Origin: a virus
DNA: 24,749 nucleotides
Virus record (IMG/VR): IMGVR_UViG_3300030110_000852
Coordinates: 1 to 24,749 of that record
Strand: one strand, 5' to 3'
The position numbers and the translations under genes are program-made. Shown here piece by piece: positions 1 to 7,934 of the stretch (within the stretch, counting starts at the first letter, position 1; each line of letters opens with the position of its first letter). The notes under the pieces were generated by a model. It ran no database searches. It was given only the letters and a program-made list of their open reading frames with translations, and was not told where the DNA came from.

Positions 1-1
1 G

Positions 2-1207
2 CCCACTAGTGACCATACCCAAATAGAGAAGGACTATGCCAAGACGTTTGAAGTATCTTTATCCGATGCCAAGAAAGAATTGGCTTCTAACGTAAAGAAG
101 TACGAGATAGAAGGCAAGGACATTCCTGATATGGTCAAGAGCCTACGGAATTTCAGAAGGACTCTCAAGGGAGATGAGAAGAAGGCAATCACTGTATCCA
201 TCGACAATCTAATCAAAGCCTATTCTGACCATTTAGATTCTGCCATTGATGACATCTATTGGGTTTCAAAGTACAAACCTCTTGTTAAGGAGATGAATTG
301 CACTGAGACTGATTTGATTAAACTGTCTTTAATTTCGTCAGAAGGAAAGAGAAGAGACACAATCGATTTACTCTGTAAGTATTGGGAGACAAAGTTGGAC
401 AGGCAGGATGCGGACTTCGGCCCTGAGTATGCTAGAATGGCGAAGGACATGACTAGTATGAAGAGGGAATTCAAACACAGCATAAAGAGCATGAAGATAT
501 CAAAGAGTCAGAAAGAGACAATCTTTGACCATATACTGAAATCTGTTACTGAGGAGCCGGGGATATCATCTAGGCAGATACATGAGAGATTACCAAAGAG
601 ACTCTTCAAGAAAACCTCTCCCAGCATGATATCTAAGATTGCAGTGGGGAATGACATAACTCATGTGGATGGTTCGTTCTACAAATTCAATGATGATATC
701 AAGAAGGATATCTATGCATACACTGCGGCATTCATAGACTCAGATGGATACATCACGATGGACAAGAACTACAATCCGAGAGTCGGATTGATTGCTACAG
801 GCAATCGTGGTAAGGCATTCATGTTGGAGATGAAGAAGTCCCTCGGTTGTGGAAGATTACATCTAGACCAGAAGTCACCACAGGATACCAGACCAGTGAA
901 CAGGCTGAACTTCTATTCTGCGGCAGATGTTGGAGAGATTCTTACGAAGTGCCTACCACATCTAAGACTAAAGAAGACTAATGCTGAGATACTACTTGAA
1001 TTGTTGAGGATGAAGAAGTCCCATAAGAAAGCAGATTGGTACAATGCAAGAAAGGACGAGTTGTTCAAGTTGATGAAATACGAGAATCACAAGGACAATG
1101 TTAGATACGACTTTGGTAAGTACAATATTGATATTGATACCGTAGCCAAACTACATGACAATTGTAAGATGGTTGAGATGGACAAACTAGAGGGGGTACT
1201 AGCATGA
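2..1207 (+). CDS. LAGLIDADG-type homing endonuclease-like protein with winged-helix segment, 5' truncated by window edge
   Basis: The frame is open from base 2 with no stop before 1205, so the true start lies outside the window; a TTG at 80 is the first possible internal start. The first roughly 160 residues are helical and charged. A winged-helix-like stretch follows (around 525-700, containing GISSRQIHERL). Then comes a LAGLIDADG-type motif, TAAFIDSDG at 722-748, with downstream strand and helix elements typical of a single-motif LAGLIDADG domain (GCGRLHLD, a leucine-rich helix near 985-1010). One motif per chain suggests a homodimer cutting DNA. The gene overlaps the next start by ATGA and reads as part of the operon. 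A terminase gene usually sits just upstream of a portal, so this may be a free-standing homing endonuclease next to it, or a domestic DNA-binding protein of the same fold. The family is seen in the motif; the activity is inferred. Confidence 0.7.
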   Translation, partial: PTSDHTQIEKDYAKTFEVSLSDAKKELASNVKKYEIEGKDIPDMVKSLRNFRRTLKGDEKKAITVSIDNLIKAYSDHLDSAIDDIYWVSKYKPLVKEMNCTETDLIKLSLISSEGKRRDTIDLLCKYWETKLDRQDADFGPEYARMAKDMTSMKREFKHSIKSMKISKSQKETIFDHILKSVTEEPGISSRQIHERLPKRLFKKTSPSMISKIAVGNDITHVDGSFYKFNDDIKKDIYAYTAAFIDSDGYITMDKNYNPRVGLIATGNRGKAFMLEMKKSLGCGRLHLDQKSPQDTRPVNRLNFYSAADVGEILTKCLPHLRLKKTNAEILLELLRMKKSHKKADWYNARKDELFKLMKYENHKDNVRYDFGKYNIDIDTVAKLHDNCKMVEMDKLEGVLA

Positions 1208-1557
1208 ATTGGTTTGATGTAGTTAAGGCTCCCTCACAAGAAGGCGATAGTTTTGGGACAAGGCAATATAATTTGGGTAAGGATTTAGAGACTAAACTTG
1301 TTGATATGATGGTAGAGATTACTAACAGTAATTTTGGTATTAATGCAACAAGAGAGTCTTTTTTCAAATTCAGCAACAATCGCTTGCCAACGGGATTCAC
1401 AGATTATGGATATCCCGCTAGTGGTAGAAAAATCAGTGAGGGTGGAGTTCCGCTCCATCATATAACAGACAAGATTGAAAAAGCCATTTTTAATTATGTT
1501 AGCAATTATGAGCAGGAATTGAAAGAAAAATACAAATTGGAGAGGGATAGTCAATGA
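1204..1557 (+). CDS. Small protein with N-terminal W-tag (MNWFDVVK), unknown function
   Basis: 117 residues. The start at 1204 overlaps the previous stop (ATGA) and has a strong GAGGGGGT ribosome site six bases upstream. It begins with MNWFDVVK, the first of a series of shared tryptophan tags in this window. The body is mixed alpha/beta, with a C-terminal amphipathic helix rich in Lys and Glu (around residues 85-117). I do not recognise a family. The next gene starts inside its stop codon (ATGA), so translation is probably coupled. From the tag and its place next to the portal I infer a minor capsid-associated or packaged protein. Confidence 0.8.
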   Translation: MNWFDVVKAPSQEGDSFGTRQYNLGKDLETKLVDMMVEITNSNFGINATRESFFKFSNNRLPTGFTDYGYPASGRKISEGGVPLHHITDKIEKAIFNYVSNYEQELKEKYKLERDSQ

Positions 1558-1757
1558 GTTGGTTTAATGTCTTGAAGAAGAAGGGCAAGTCCAAGGTGAA
1601 TCAGGCTGGTAATTATACTAAGCCCGGTATGAGGAAGAAACAGTTTCAGAGAATCAAAGCGGGGAGTAAAGGTGGCCCTGCTGGGAAGTGGTCAGCACGT
1701 AAGGCACAGATGTTAGCCCAAGCCTACAAGAAAGCAGGTGGTGGCTATCGTGACTGA
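1554..1757 (+). CDS. Small basic W-tagged protein, resembles a WSARKAQ-type family of marine viruses
   Basis: 67 residues, strongly basic. It starts with the tag MSWFNVLK, followed by a lysine-rich linker. The body carries the pattern K-x-x-x-x-x-I-K-A-G-S-K-G-G, then GKWSARKAQ, then an aromatic and glycine ending (AGGGYRD). I recall this body as a small conserved family found in many marine phages and giant viruses (possibly the group named DUF5872; the name is from memory and not checked). Its function is unknown; the charge suggests nucleic acid binding. The start overlaps the previous stop, and a GAGAGGGAT ribosome site lies just upstream. It is the first of three consecutive small basic tagged genes. 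Confidence 0.8.
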   Translation: MSWFNVLKKKGKSKVNQAGNYTKPGMRKKQFQRIKAGSKGGPAGKWSARKAQMLAQAYKKAGGGYRD

Positions 1758-2022
1758 TTGGTTTACAACTCTCAAGGCCAAGAAGAAGACACAACAGGAC
1801 TTGGCTACTTGGACAAAAGAGGAGTGGGGAAGCCAAGAGCAACACCGTAAAAAGGAGAAAGGAAAGGAAGCACCTTCCAAAACCAAAGGAAGATACATGC
1901 CTAAGAGAAAATACCAGTCTACTCCAAAAAAGACCTTAGACTATCAGGATAGTAAGAAAAGAAAAGGTCGTAAGAAAGGCAAGCAACATGTCCCAACAGG
2001 AAAGAAGTTCTCTCAGAGGTGA
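1750..2022 (+). CDS. Very basic W-tagged small protein (GTG start)
   Basis: 90 residues from GTG at 1750. Other in-frame GTGs at 1738 and 1741 would add four or three residues. I chose 1750 because it puts MTDWFTTLK at the N-terminus, as in the neighbouring tagged proteins, and leaves an eight-base overlap with the previous gene. The rest is dominated by Lys, Arg, Gln and Ser with few hydrophobic residues, so it is probably disordered and nucleic acid binding. No known domain recognised. It ends five bases before the next gene, whose ribosome site overlaps this stop codon. Confidence 0.72.
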   Translation: MTDWFTTLKAKKKTQQDLATWTKEEWGSQEQHRKKEKGKEAPSKTKGRYMPKRKYQSTPKKTLDYQDSKKRKGRKKGKQHVPTGKKFSQR

Positions 2023-2026
2023 TATC

Positions 2027-2314
2027 ATGGATTGGTTCGACGTTCTCAAGAAAAAGAAGAAGCCCTTCAAGGGATACAACAAGAAAATCCATGCGAGAAC
2101 AGGAGGACTGAGTGCCAAAGGGCGGGCTAAGTTCAAGCGTGAGACTGGTGCGAATCTAAAGAAGCCAGTCACCACTAAGCCTAGTAAATTGAAACCCGGA
2201 AGCAAGGCCGCTAAGAGGAGAAAGTCATTTTGTTCTAGGTCAAGGGGGTTCAAGCGGGATGATGGCACTTATAGCGAGAAGGCTAGAGCGGCAAGGCGCA
2301 GGTGGAATTGCTAA
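2027..2314 (+). CDS. Basic W-tagged protein with C-terminal KRRKSFC...RWNC family signature
   Basis: 95 residues. The start at 2027 (MDWFDVLK) is preferred over the upstream in-frame ATG at 1988 because GAGGTGAT lies directly before it and it places the tag at the N-terminus. After a run of lysines comes a segment GGLSAKGRAKFKRETG, then SKLKPGSKAAKRRKSFCSRS, and a C-terminal RRRWNC. I recall this as a widespread small family in marine phages and giant viruses (I believe DUF6321; from memory, not checked), usually without the W-tag. The two cysteines in the conserved parts (SFC and WNC) are typical of that family. Its role is unknown; DNA compaction or packaging is a guess. The stop and the portal start share a base (TAATG). 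Confidence 0.8.
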   Translation: MDWFDVLKKKKKPFKGYNKKIHARTGGLSAKGRAKFKRETGANLKKPVTTKPSKLKPGSKAAKRRKSFCSRSRGFKRDDGTYSEKARAARRRWNC

Positions 2315-3960
2315 TGGCAGAAAAAAGAAGATTTTCAATAGCGCGACTATTCAGAGACACTACCCCTAAACCGGAAGACAGACAGGTATTCAATCCGGGG
2401 ATTCAGGAAAAAGACACTTCTTATTTCCTCACTACTCCCATCATATACAACCTAGCGAAGCAGTCTACTATTGTCAGGACATGCACTACCCAACTCAAAC
2501 AAGAGATATTCCGAAGAGGGTATATTTGGGAAGAAGCGTTTGTCTCTCAGTGTAATGAATGTGGAAACAGTCATCAGAGTCCAGTAGACCAATGTGTTGA
2601 TTGTGGTTCTACTGATTTGAGGAAACCAGACAAGAATCAACTAAAGTACGCTCACAAGTTCCTAGAACAACATGTAAACAAATCAGAGCAACTCTTTATT
2701 GATGTACTCAAGGAACTAGAAGATGACCTGAATATTATTGATGATGCATATCTAGTGATGGTCAAGGAATACTACTTGGATAACAACAACAACATAAAGA
2801 TGCACAGAATCAAGGAAATATACAGAGGTGACCCTGTAACTTTCCACCTATACACAGATGACGTTGGACAGAGAGGAGTAAAGGGATTCACCTGTCTTAG
2901 ACACCGAAACCAAATTACACAGGACAAGCACGAATGCTGTGAAGAATGTGGAAGTGCAATGTTCCCTGTCCATTACGTCAACAGAGTCAAGGGAGAGGAG
3001 CAGTATTTTATTGAGGGGGAAGTTCTGCATTTCAGCAAGTACTCTCCGTCTAGATTGTATGGTACTTCACCGATAATCACCCTATGGAACAACGTCACTA
3101 CGCTAATGGCAATGGAGAACTATGTCAACTCATCTTACACCAAGGCTAGAATGCCAAGGGGATTACTAGCAGTGCAGACTAGGAACATCGATTCGATGAA
3201 GTCATTTTGGCGAGGGGTCAAGGAGAAAATTGAGCAAGACCCTCACTTCATACCAGTGATGGGAATAGAAGCAGAGAATGGTAAAGGCTCTGTTGAGTGG
3301 ATTAATTTTATGAACACTCTGAAAGAGATGGACTACATCGCTGTCAAGGAAGACTTGCGAGATAGGATTGCCGCATTCTATGGAGTCAGTAAAATCTTCA
3401 TGGCAGATAACTCTGCTAGTGGTGGGTTGAACAACGAAGGCATGCAGATACTCGTAACCAACAGAGCGGTCGAGATGGCACAGACGATTTGGAACAACTA
3501 CGTCTTCCCGTTTATGACTCTAGAGTTCGGCATTACCGATTGGAAACTCAAACTGCCGCCATCAGAAGAAGAAGATGAGATTGCTAAACTGAGGAAGAGG
3601 GAGATAGAGGTCAACGTCGCAGGAGCCATCAAGAACCTAGGCTTTGAGGTTGACATGGACGACGAAGGCAGATTCACCTACTACAAACCAGAACCAAAAG
3701 AAGACCCCAATGCAGAACAAGGAGCAGAAGGGGAATTTCAGTTGGACCCATACGCAGGTACGGATATCGACCAATCACAATTAGGTCAAATGATGGAAGC
3801 CGGAACAAGACCAACAGCCGAGCAAGCAGGAAAACCTGCGACTGTGAAAGGCAGAAACAAACCTAGCATGAGCGAGGGTCCAGATAAGAGATTCACAGGT
3901 TTACCGAAGGAGGCAGGTAATCGCAATGTCGATAGGCGGACAGAGAGGCGGGTCGGTTGA
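2314..3960 (+). CDS. Portal protein with two embedded zinc ribbons
   Basis: 548 residues from ATG 2314 (TAATG overlap; AGGTGG eight bases upstream; an in-frame GTG at 2302 is the alternative). Portals form the dodecameric DNA entry ring of the prohead and dock terminase and connector. Family features: a strand and loop near residues 235-254 (GEVLHFSKYSP followed by LYGTSPI), a long helical stem, the segment FYGVSKIFMADNSASGG (355-371) before a conserved NNEG, and an acidic low-complexity C-terminal tail after residue 420. Unusual for a portal are two cysteine clusters: C80-x2-C83 with C94-x2-C97, and C194-x2-H197 with C209-x2-C212, consistent with two zinc ribbons in the wing region. Its place upstream of protease and capsid genes supports the call. 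It is very likely a portal; the zinc binding is inferred from spacing only. Confidence 0.85.
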   Translation: MAEKRRFSIARLFRDTTPKPEDRQVFNPGIQEKDTSYFLTTPIIYNLAKQSTIVRTCTTQLKQEIFRRGYIWEEAFVSQCNECGNSHQSPVDQCVDCGSTDLRKPDKNQLKYAHKFLEQHVNKSEQLFIDVLKELEDDLNIIDDAYLVMVKEYYLDNNNNIKMHRIKEIYRGDPVTFHLYTDDVGQRGVKGFTCLRHRNQITQDKHECCEECGSAMFPVHYVNRVKGEEQYFIEGEVLHFSKYSPSRLYGTSPIITLWNNVTTLMAMENYVNSSYTKARMPRGLLAVQTRNIDSMKSFWRGVKEKIEQDPHFIPVMGIEAENGKGSVEWINFMNTLKEMDYIAVKEDLRDRIAAFYGVSKIFMADNSASGGLNNEGMQILVTNRAVEMAQTIWNNYVFPFMTLEFGITDWKLKLPPSEEEDEIAKLRKREIEVNVAGAIKNLGFEVDMDDEGRFTYYKPEPKEDPNAEQGAEGEFQLDPYAGTDIDQSQLGQMMEAGTRPTAEQAGKPATVKGRNKPSMSEGPDKRFTGLPKEAGNRNVDRRTERRVG

Positions 3961-4079
3961 GCAGACTGCTTGACGCGGCAAGGAAATGGAAAGAAGAGAT
4001 TGACAAATTGAATGCGGAGACAGATGAGAGAATCAGATTATTTGTGGAGGAAGGAATATGGAATGGCAAAAAATATTGA
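3957..4079 (+). CDS. Short helical protein, 40 residues, TTG start
   Basis: A 40-codon frame starting at TTG 3957 that overlaps the portal stop (TTGA), with the G-rich GAGGCGGGTCGG immediately upstream. The product begins SRLLDAARKWKEEIDKLN and is a single charged amphipathic helix with an aromatic end (IWNGKKY). It fills the gap between the portal and the next small gene and overlaps that gene by 22 bases. The evidence is position, an overlapping start and helix-like composition. It could be spurious, but otherwise this stretch would be noncoding in a genome with almost no spacers. Confidence 0.5.
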   Translation: MSRLLDAARKWKEEIDKLNAETDERIRLFVEEGIWNGKKY

Positions 4080-4177
4080 AGTTGACAGAAAAGCAAAAGA
4101 AAAATCTTGATGTGGATGATGATGGAGACATTGACGCAAAGGATTTCAAAGAACTAAGGAGGAAAAAAGATGAGTGA
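4058..4177 (+). CDS. W-tagged 39-residue protein with one EF-hand/dockerin-like calcium loop
   Basis: ATG at 4058 follows GGAGGAAGGA. The product begins with the tag MEWQKILK, then a lysine-rich helix (TEKQKKN), then DVDDDGDIDAKD and the helix FKELRRKK. The 12-residue loop has Asp at positions 1, 3, 5, 9 and 12, Gly at 6 and Ile at 8, which fits a canonical EF-hand or dockerin calcium loop apart from Asp instead of Glu at 12. The stop overlaps the next start by eight bases. One EF-hand would normally pair with another, so the protein may dimerise or dock onto a partner. The coding call is strong despite its length, because tag, ribosome site and motif agree. Confidence 0.78.
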   Translation: MEWQKILKLTEKQKKNLDVDDDGDIDAKDFKELRRKKDE

Positions 4178-4394
4178 TAAAAGCGTAAGACAATTGGAAA
4201 GAGAGTTAAAGGCCGCTAGGATAGAAGAGAGAAGAGAGCAGAAGAACAGGATAGAGAAGAATCGAGACTATTCTGTTGGTGGCATCGACAAGGATACCAC
4301 AGTGGAGAAGAAGATACCATCCTCTGCTGACATCCCTGATGTAATCATACTTCCCAAGAAGTCCAAGAACAGAAAAGAGAACATCCCATTCTAG
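4170..4394 (+). CDS. Small charged protein, unknown
   Basis: 74 residues from ATG 4170, preceded by an AAGGAGG site and overlapping the previous gene. The first 30 residues form a charged helix (heptad-like, rich in Arg and Glu). A flexible middle and a short hydrophobic stretch, IPDVIILPKKSK, follow near the C-terminus. No tryptophan tag and no recognised domain. It lies inside the cluster of small head-region genes; a structural or assembly accessory role is inferred from position only. Confidence 0.72.
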   Translation: MSDKSVRQLERELKAARIEERREQKNRIEKNRDYSVGGIDKDTTVEKKIPSSADIPDVIILPKKSKNRKENIPF

Positions 4395-4403
4395 GTGAGT
4401 GAG

Positions 4404-7070
4404 ATGATACTTCTGAAAGCGGACACTAAGTACGACAAGAAACTTAGGACTGCTATTGGAAAACTTGATGGAAAACAGAAAAAAAAGTTTGATGAAGAAG
4501 TCAAAAAAAGAATGGAAGCATGGACTAGGGATTACATTGCTGGAAAGACTGCTCCATTCATGGATGACATAATATCTGGTAGAGAAAGGATTCCACCAGA
4601 ATACCAGAAGAAATATGATAAATTAAAAGATACAATAGAAGAGCAACTCAAGTATCCGGGCATCAGTAAACTAACTGCAACAAAAGACGACTTGTTCGAT
4701 GATGAGTTTGATGTTGCTGACTTAAGCATAGGTGACATCACCATTGATTTCGATGATGTAATCAATAGAAATCAATTGAAGAAACTATGGATAGAGAAGA
4801 CCAAAGGGGCAGACAAGAAGTTTCCAGATGTTAAGACGGCAGACTACGATTATCTTGTAGAATATGATGAAGATGACGAGGAACCAAGTGATTACACATA
4901 TGAGTCTAGAAGAAGAAAGTTTTTTCCTTTTAAGAAATCAATTAGTGATGTAGAATACAAGAGCAAGTATTCCAAGGAGGCTCTCAAAGCCCCTAAGAAA
5001 AAGAAAGGTGAATCTGCTGAGGATTTTGCAAGGCGCAAGAAAGAACACAAGGAACTAAAGTTTGAATTTAAAGCAGAGAAGGAGAATTGGGAAGAGTATG
5101 TCGATAGTTTTGGTAAGAGATATCCTGAATATGTAGAGAACATCATTGAGGATTCCGTATCAAATCAATCTAAATTTAGAAATGCCGTTATGATGGACTT
5201 TCAGAAAAAAATGACAGAATTGCTGAAAGACACTAGTGCATATGATGCCAAGAAGGTAAAGTCACAATACCAATCCAAGAAACTCGCAGAGATGCTTGTG
5301 AAGAACGAATCAATGAGAAAACTACTTGAGGAGATTAGTCGAAAGGAACTAGCCCCTCCTCAAGATAAGGTAGATGCAAAAAGGAAGAGAGTAGAGAAAG
5401 CGGTTTACCTAGGTTTGTCTGGTACGGAAATACCTGTCCCTGATAACGCCATGAGAGATTGGGTAAGAGACAGCAATCTAAGAAGAGAGTTCCTAGATGC
5501 TAGAAGCAAGAATCAATCTGAGGTCACTTTGGAGAATGAAGTTGAAGAGTATAATGATTTGATAAACACATTATTCGACCCGAAGAGAGCAAAGTACTTG
5601 AGAGATAGAGGTAAAATAGAGAGTAGAAAACAAGTCATAGGAAGCAAGAAGGGTGCTGAGACTGAAATCAGAAAATATCTGAGCAAGGAGTTTGGAGTAA
5701 AGGGTATAGCCATAAAACAAAGTGGCAGGGACATTATTATAGAATTCTCAGACAGGTCAGAAACCCGACAAGAGAATATTGAAAAGGTCAAAAGAGCATT
5801 GAATGCTCAGGCTAGATATGAATCAGCACCAGATTCAGGGAAAGTGGTAGCAGGTAGAGAAAGAAAATTACAGAGGGAGGCTGTTGCGGCATACGAGAGG
5901 ATATCTCCAAAAGTAAGAGATTTACTCAAGAAACTACTCTACAAGGGTAAAGTTGCGAAGGATGCCATAGACCTGAGTGAGTTGTTCATCACCAAGGACA
6001 GTGAATGGAACGGAACCTCATGGGACAATCCAGTAGTGAGAGAAGATGCAAATGGTATGGAAGCCACTGAGATGATGAAAGATATTATGGAATCGGCTGG
6101 CGAGGACAGGATGAAACCACCAAGGAAGGTGAAGGAGATAGATGTCGCTAGGAGAAAGGGTAGATTCGTACAGGATGTACAAGGCGAGGATAGAGGTTTA
6201 ACTAACATTGAATTACTTGTAAAAAATAAGCCTAAGTATGATACGATTAGGAAGACCTTGGTTTTCTTAGAAGATGAGATTGAGGACAACGTAAAACTTC
6301 TTGACCGTCGTAAGAAAGTCGAAGGAGCAGGAGAATTAATCAAAACACAATTAAAGGGAGTTGCTAATGTTGTTGCTTATTCCCAAATAAGTAGGAGAAA
6401 CCAGATTGGTCGTAAAAAGTACCGTGGTATGAAGAAGATAATACAACAACTGCAAGAACTCAAGGGTGATTTTAACGCAGAATTGCAAATGCCACTTGTT
6501 ACTACAACAGAAGAACAAAGTCAACAGGATAGAAAGGCGAAGGCAATAGCAAGAAAATATGATAGGAATTCCAAGAGGTTATTTGATGATTTTGGACAAG
6601 CAGAAGATGTTGAACTTACTAGTCCCGGTGGTGAGCAGAAAGGCAAATCTCCATTTAGAGGTTCATTGAAACAAGACCTACTTTCACATGCTACTAAGAT
6701 TGACTTTGATTTAGACGAGGCTATAGAAAGAAGTGAATATGAAATAAGGAGAACAGAATCCACCCTAGTCCCACTGAATGATTCTGATTTTAAACCGATT
6801 ATCGAAGAATTCAATCGCCTTTACGAGTCATTACAGAAAATAATTGCAAATCCTACTGATTACATAGAGTCGTTTGATAAGGACAAACCCGAAGATAAAC
6901 CTAGATTAAGAAGGCGTAGGAAAGGCACTGAGCAATCTGCTAAAACCATAGCCCAAGAGAAGAAGAAACTTGTAGCGCAATTGAAAGAGAAGAATCCCAA
7001 AATGAGTCTTGCACAAATAGAGGACATGGCAACTCAACAACTACAGGAAAAAATGAACAAGCCTAATTAG
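4404..7070 (+). CDS. Large charged helical protein, unknown (possible internal head protein)
   Basis: 888 residues from ATG 4404, where GGTGAG lies five bases upstream; GTG 4395 would add three residues. It begins MILLKADTK, close to the ILKAD tag of the gene at 7092, and soon after has GKQKKKFDEE, matching that gene's DKQKKKIKKL. The protein is rich in Lys, Glu, Asp and Arg with long predicted helices and several arginine/lysine-rich linkers (near residues 170-215 and 855-870). A small alpha/beta stretch occurs around residue 435 (GIAIKQSGRDIIIEFSD). It has no transmembrane segment, signal peptide or enzyme motif that I can name. Position between portal and protease, size and tag-like N-terminus suggest an internal head or ejected protein. 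The DNA is more AT-rich than the capsid genes. Confidence 0.75.
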   Translation: MILLKADTKYDKKLRTAIGKLDGKQKKKFDEEVKKRMEAWTRDYIAGKTAPFMDDIISGRERIPPEYQKKYDKLKDTIEEQLKYPGISKLTATKDDLFDDEFDVADLSIGDITIDFDDVINRNQLKKLWIEKTKGADKKFPDVKTADYDYLVEYDEDDEEPSDYTYESRRRKFFPFKKSISDVEYKSKYSKEALKAPKKKKGESAEDFARRKKEHKELKFEFKAEKENWEEYVDSFGKRYPEYVENIIEDSVSNQSKFRNAVMMDFQKKMTELLKDTSAYDAKKVKSQYQSKKLAEMLVKNESMRKLLEEISRKELAPPQDKVDAKRKRVEKAVYLGLSGTEIPVPDNAMRDWVRDSNLRREFLDARSKNQSEVTLENEVEEYNDLINTLFDPKRAKYLRDRGKIESRKQVIGSKKGAETEIRKYLSKEFGVKGIAIKQSGRDIIIEFSDRSETRQENIEKVKRALNAQARYESAPDSGKVVAGRERKLQREAVAAYERISPKVRDLLKKLLYKGKVAKDAIDLSELFITKDSEWNGTSWDNPVVREDANGMEATEMMKDIMESAGEDRMKPPRKVKEIDVARRKGRFVQDVQGEDRGLTNIELLVKNKPKYDTIRKTLVFLEDEIEDNVKLLDRRKKVEGAGELIKTQLKGVANVVAYSQISRRNQIGRKKYRGMKKIIQQLQELKGDFNAELQMPLVTTTEEQSQQDRKAKAIARKYDRNSKRLFDDFGQAEDVELTSPGGEQKGKSPFRGSLKQDLLSHATKIDFDLDEAIERSEYEIRRTESTLVPLNDSDFKPIIEEFNRLYESLQKIIANPTDYIESFDKDKPEDKPRLRRRRKGTEQSAKTIAQEKKKLVAQLKEKNPKMSLAQIEDMATQQLQEKMNKPN

Positions 7071-7091
7071 CGAGGTAAGGGTGGGACAAGT

Positions 7092-7415
7092 ATGAGTTGG
7101 CAATCTATTCTCAAAGCCGACTCTGTTCTAGATAAGATGGGTGACAAGCAGAAGAAGAAAATTAAGAAACTCCTGCAAGCCTCACAACCAACCGAGATGT
7201 TCGGTAAGGACATGACCAGACTATCTGACCTGATAGACGAACTGAGTGGCGTTGACTTCGTTAAGTCAAACAAGGCACTACAGAAGAAAGTCACTAAGTT
7301 TGAGGAAAAGAATTTAGACATCATGGCTTCTGCCGCAGAACTGAGGAAGGACTACGAGACACTTTACTTGCAGATTAGAGAACAGATATATCCGAAGAAG
7401 AAGGGGGATAAGTAG
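7092..7415 (+). CDS. W-tagged helical protein (MSWQSILKAD)
   Basis: 107 residues with the ribosome site GGGTGGGA upstream of ATG 7092. The N-terminus is MSWQSILKADSVL, followed by a basic helix, DKQKKKIKKLLQ, and then two more charged helices with heptad character (around residues 45-95). The tag plus KQKKK arrangement also occurs at 4058 and, without the tryptophan, at 4404. No catalytic motif is visible. Probably a small coiled-coil protein of the head region. Confidence 0.78.
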   Translation: MSWQSILKADSVLDKMGDKQKKKIKKLLQASQPTEMFGKDMTRLSDLIDELSGVDFVKSNKALQKKVTKFEEKNLDIMASAAELRKDYETLYLQIREQIYPKKKGDK

Positions 7416-7416
7416 G

Positions 7417-7929
7417 ATGAAAAATGATTGGTTTAACATGCTAAGGAAAAACTACGTGCCTAGTTTTTATCAACAGTCACAGGATGCTCAGGCGGAAAAT
7501 GAATATAACGAAACGATGGAAGAAGCAAATCAAAAAAACCGAGCCAAGCAAAGTATGAGAGGTGCTAGGAACAGACTAGGATTAGGGCAAAGACTACTCG
7601 GAGAAGGTCGTTCTGCTGACAAAGAAATACAAGAATTGCGTGGCGAAGAAAAGGATTTGAAACATCAGGCTAGTATTATGAGAAGAAATATAGACGAAGG
7701 TAGAGCGAGAGGATTTCCACACAGAAGGGAAGTCATGGAAAGACCTACTATCTTGGAGGGTGTTGAAGACATGAATTCACTCAGTACAATGGGCCAAAAT
7801 TTTACCAACTTCCCACCGTCAGACGCAAATGAAGCAAGTCGTTCTGCTGACCAACGAACTAGACAACGAAGTAGAGGGGATGCACCAGAAGCAATGGAAA
7901 ACTTTAGACCGAGTTGGATGGGGAGATGA
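7417..7929 (+). CDS. W-tagged Arg/Glu/Gln-rich protein (MKNDWFNMLRK)
   Basis: 170 residues starting one base after the previous stop, with GGGGGAT upstream. It begins MKNDWFNMLRKN, a variant of the tag with two extra residues. The body is highly charged, rich in Arg, Glu, Gln and Asn, and probably coiled coil (around residues 20-90) followed by a disordered tail. The short segment RSAD occurs twice, encoded by the same 14 bases (gtcgttctgctgac, near 7607 and 7838), a small internal repeat. It ends SWMGR. No family recognised; a head-associated role is inferred. Confidence 0.75.
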   Translation: MKNDWFNMLRKNYVPSFYQQSQDAQAENEYNETMEEANQKNRAKQSMRGARNRLGLGQRLLGEGRSADKEIQELRGEEKDLKHQASIMRRNIDEGRARGFPHRREVMERPTILEGVEDMNSLSTMGQNFTNFPPSDANEASRSADQRTRQRSRGDAPEAMENFRPSWMGR

Positions 7930-7934
7930 GTAAG

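Noticed and set aside
5939-6343. A 134-codon minus-strand frame over the large charged gene
   Set aside because: Ser/Leu-rich shadow of a Lys/Glu-rich gene.
7607-7851. Repeat of 14 bases within the gene at 7417
   Set aside because: Only two copies, encoding the short R-S-A-D segment; too small to call a repeat element.
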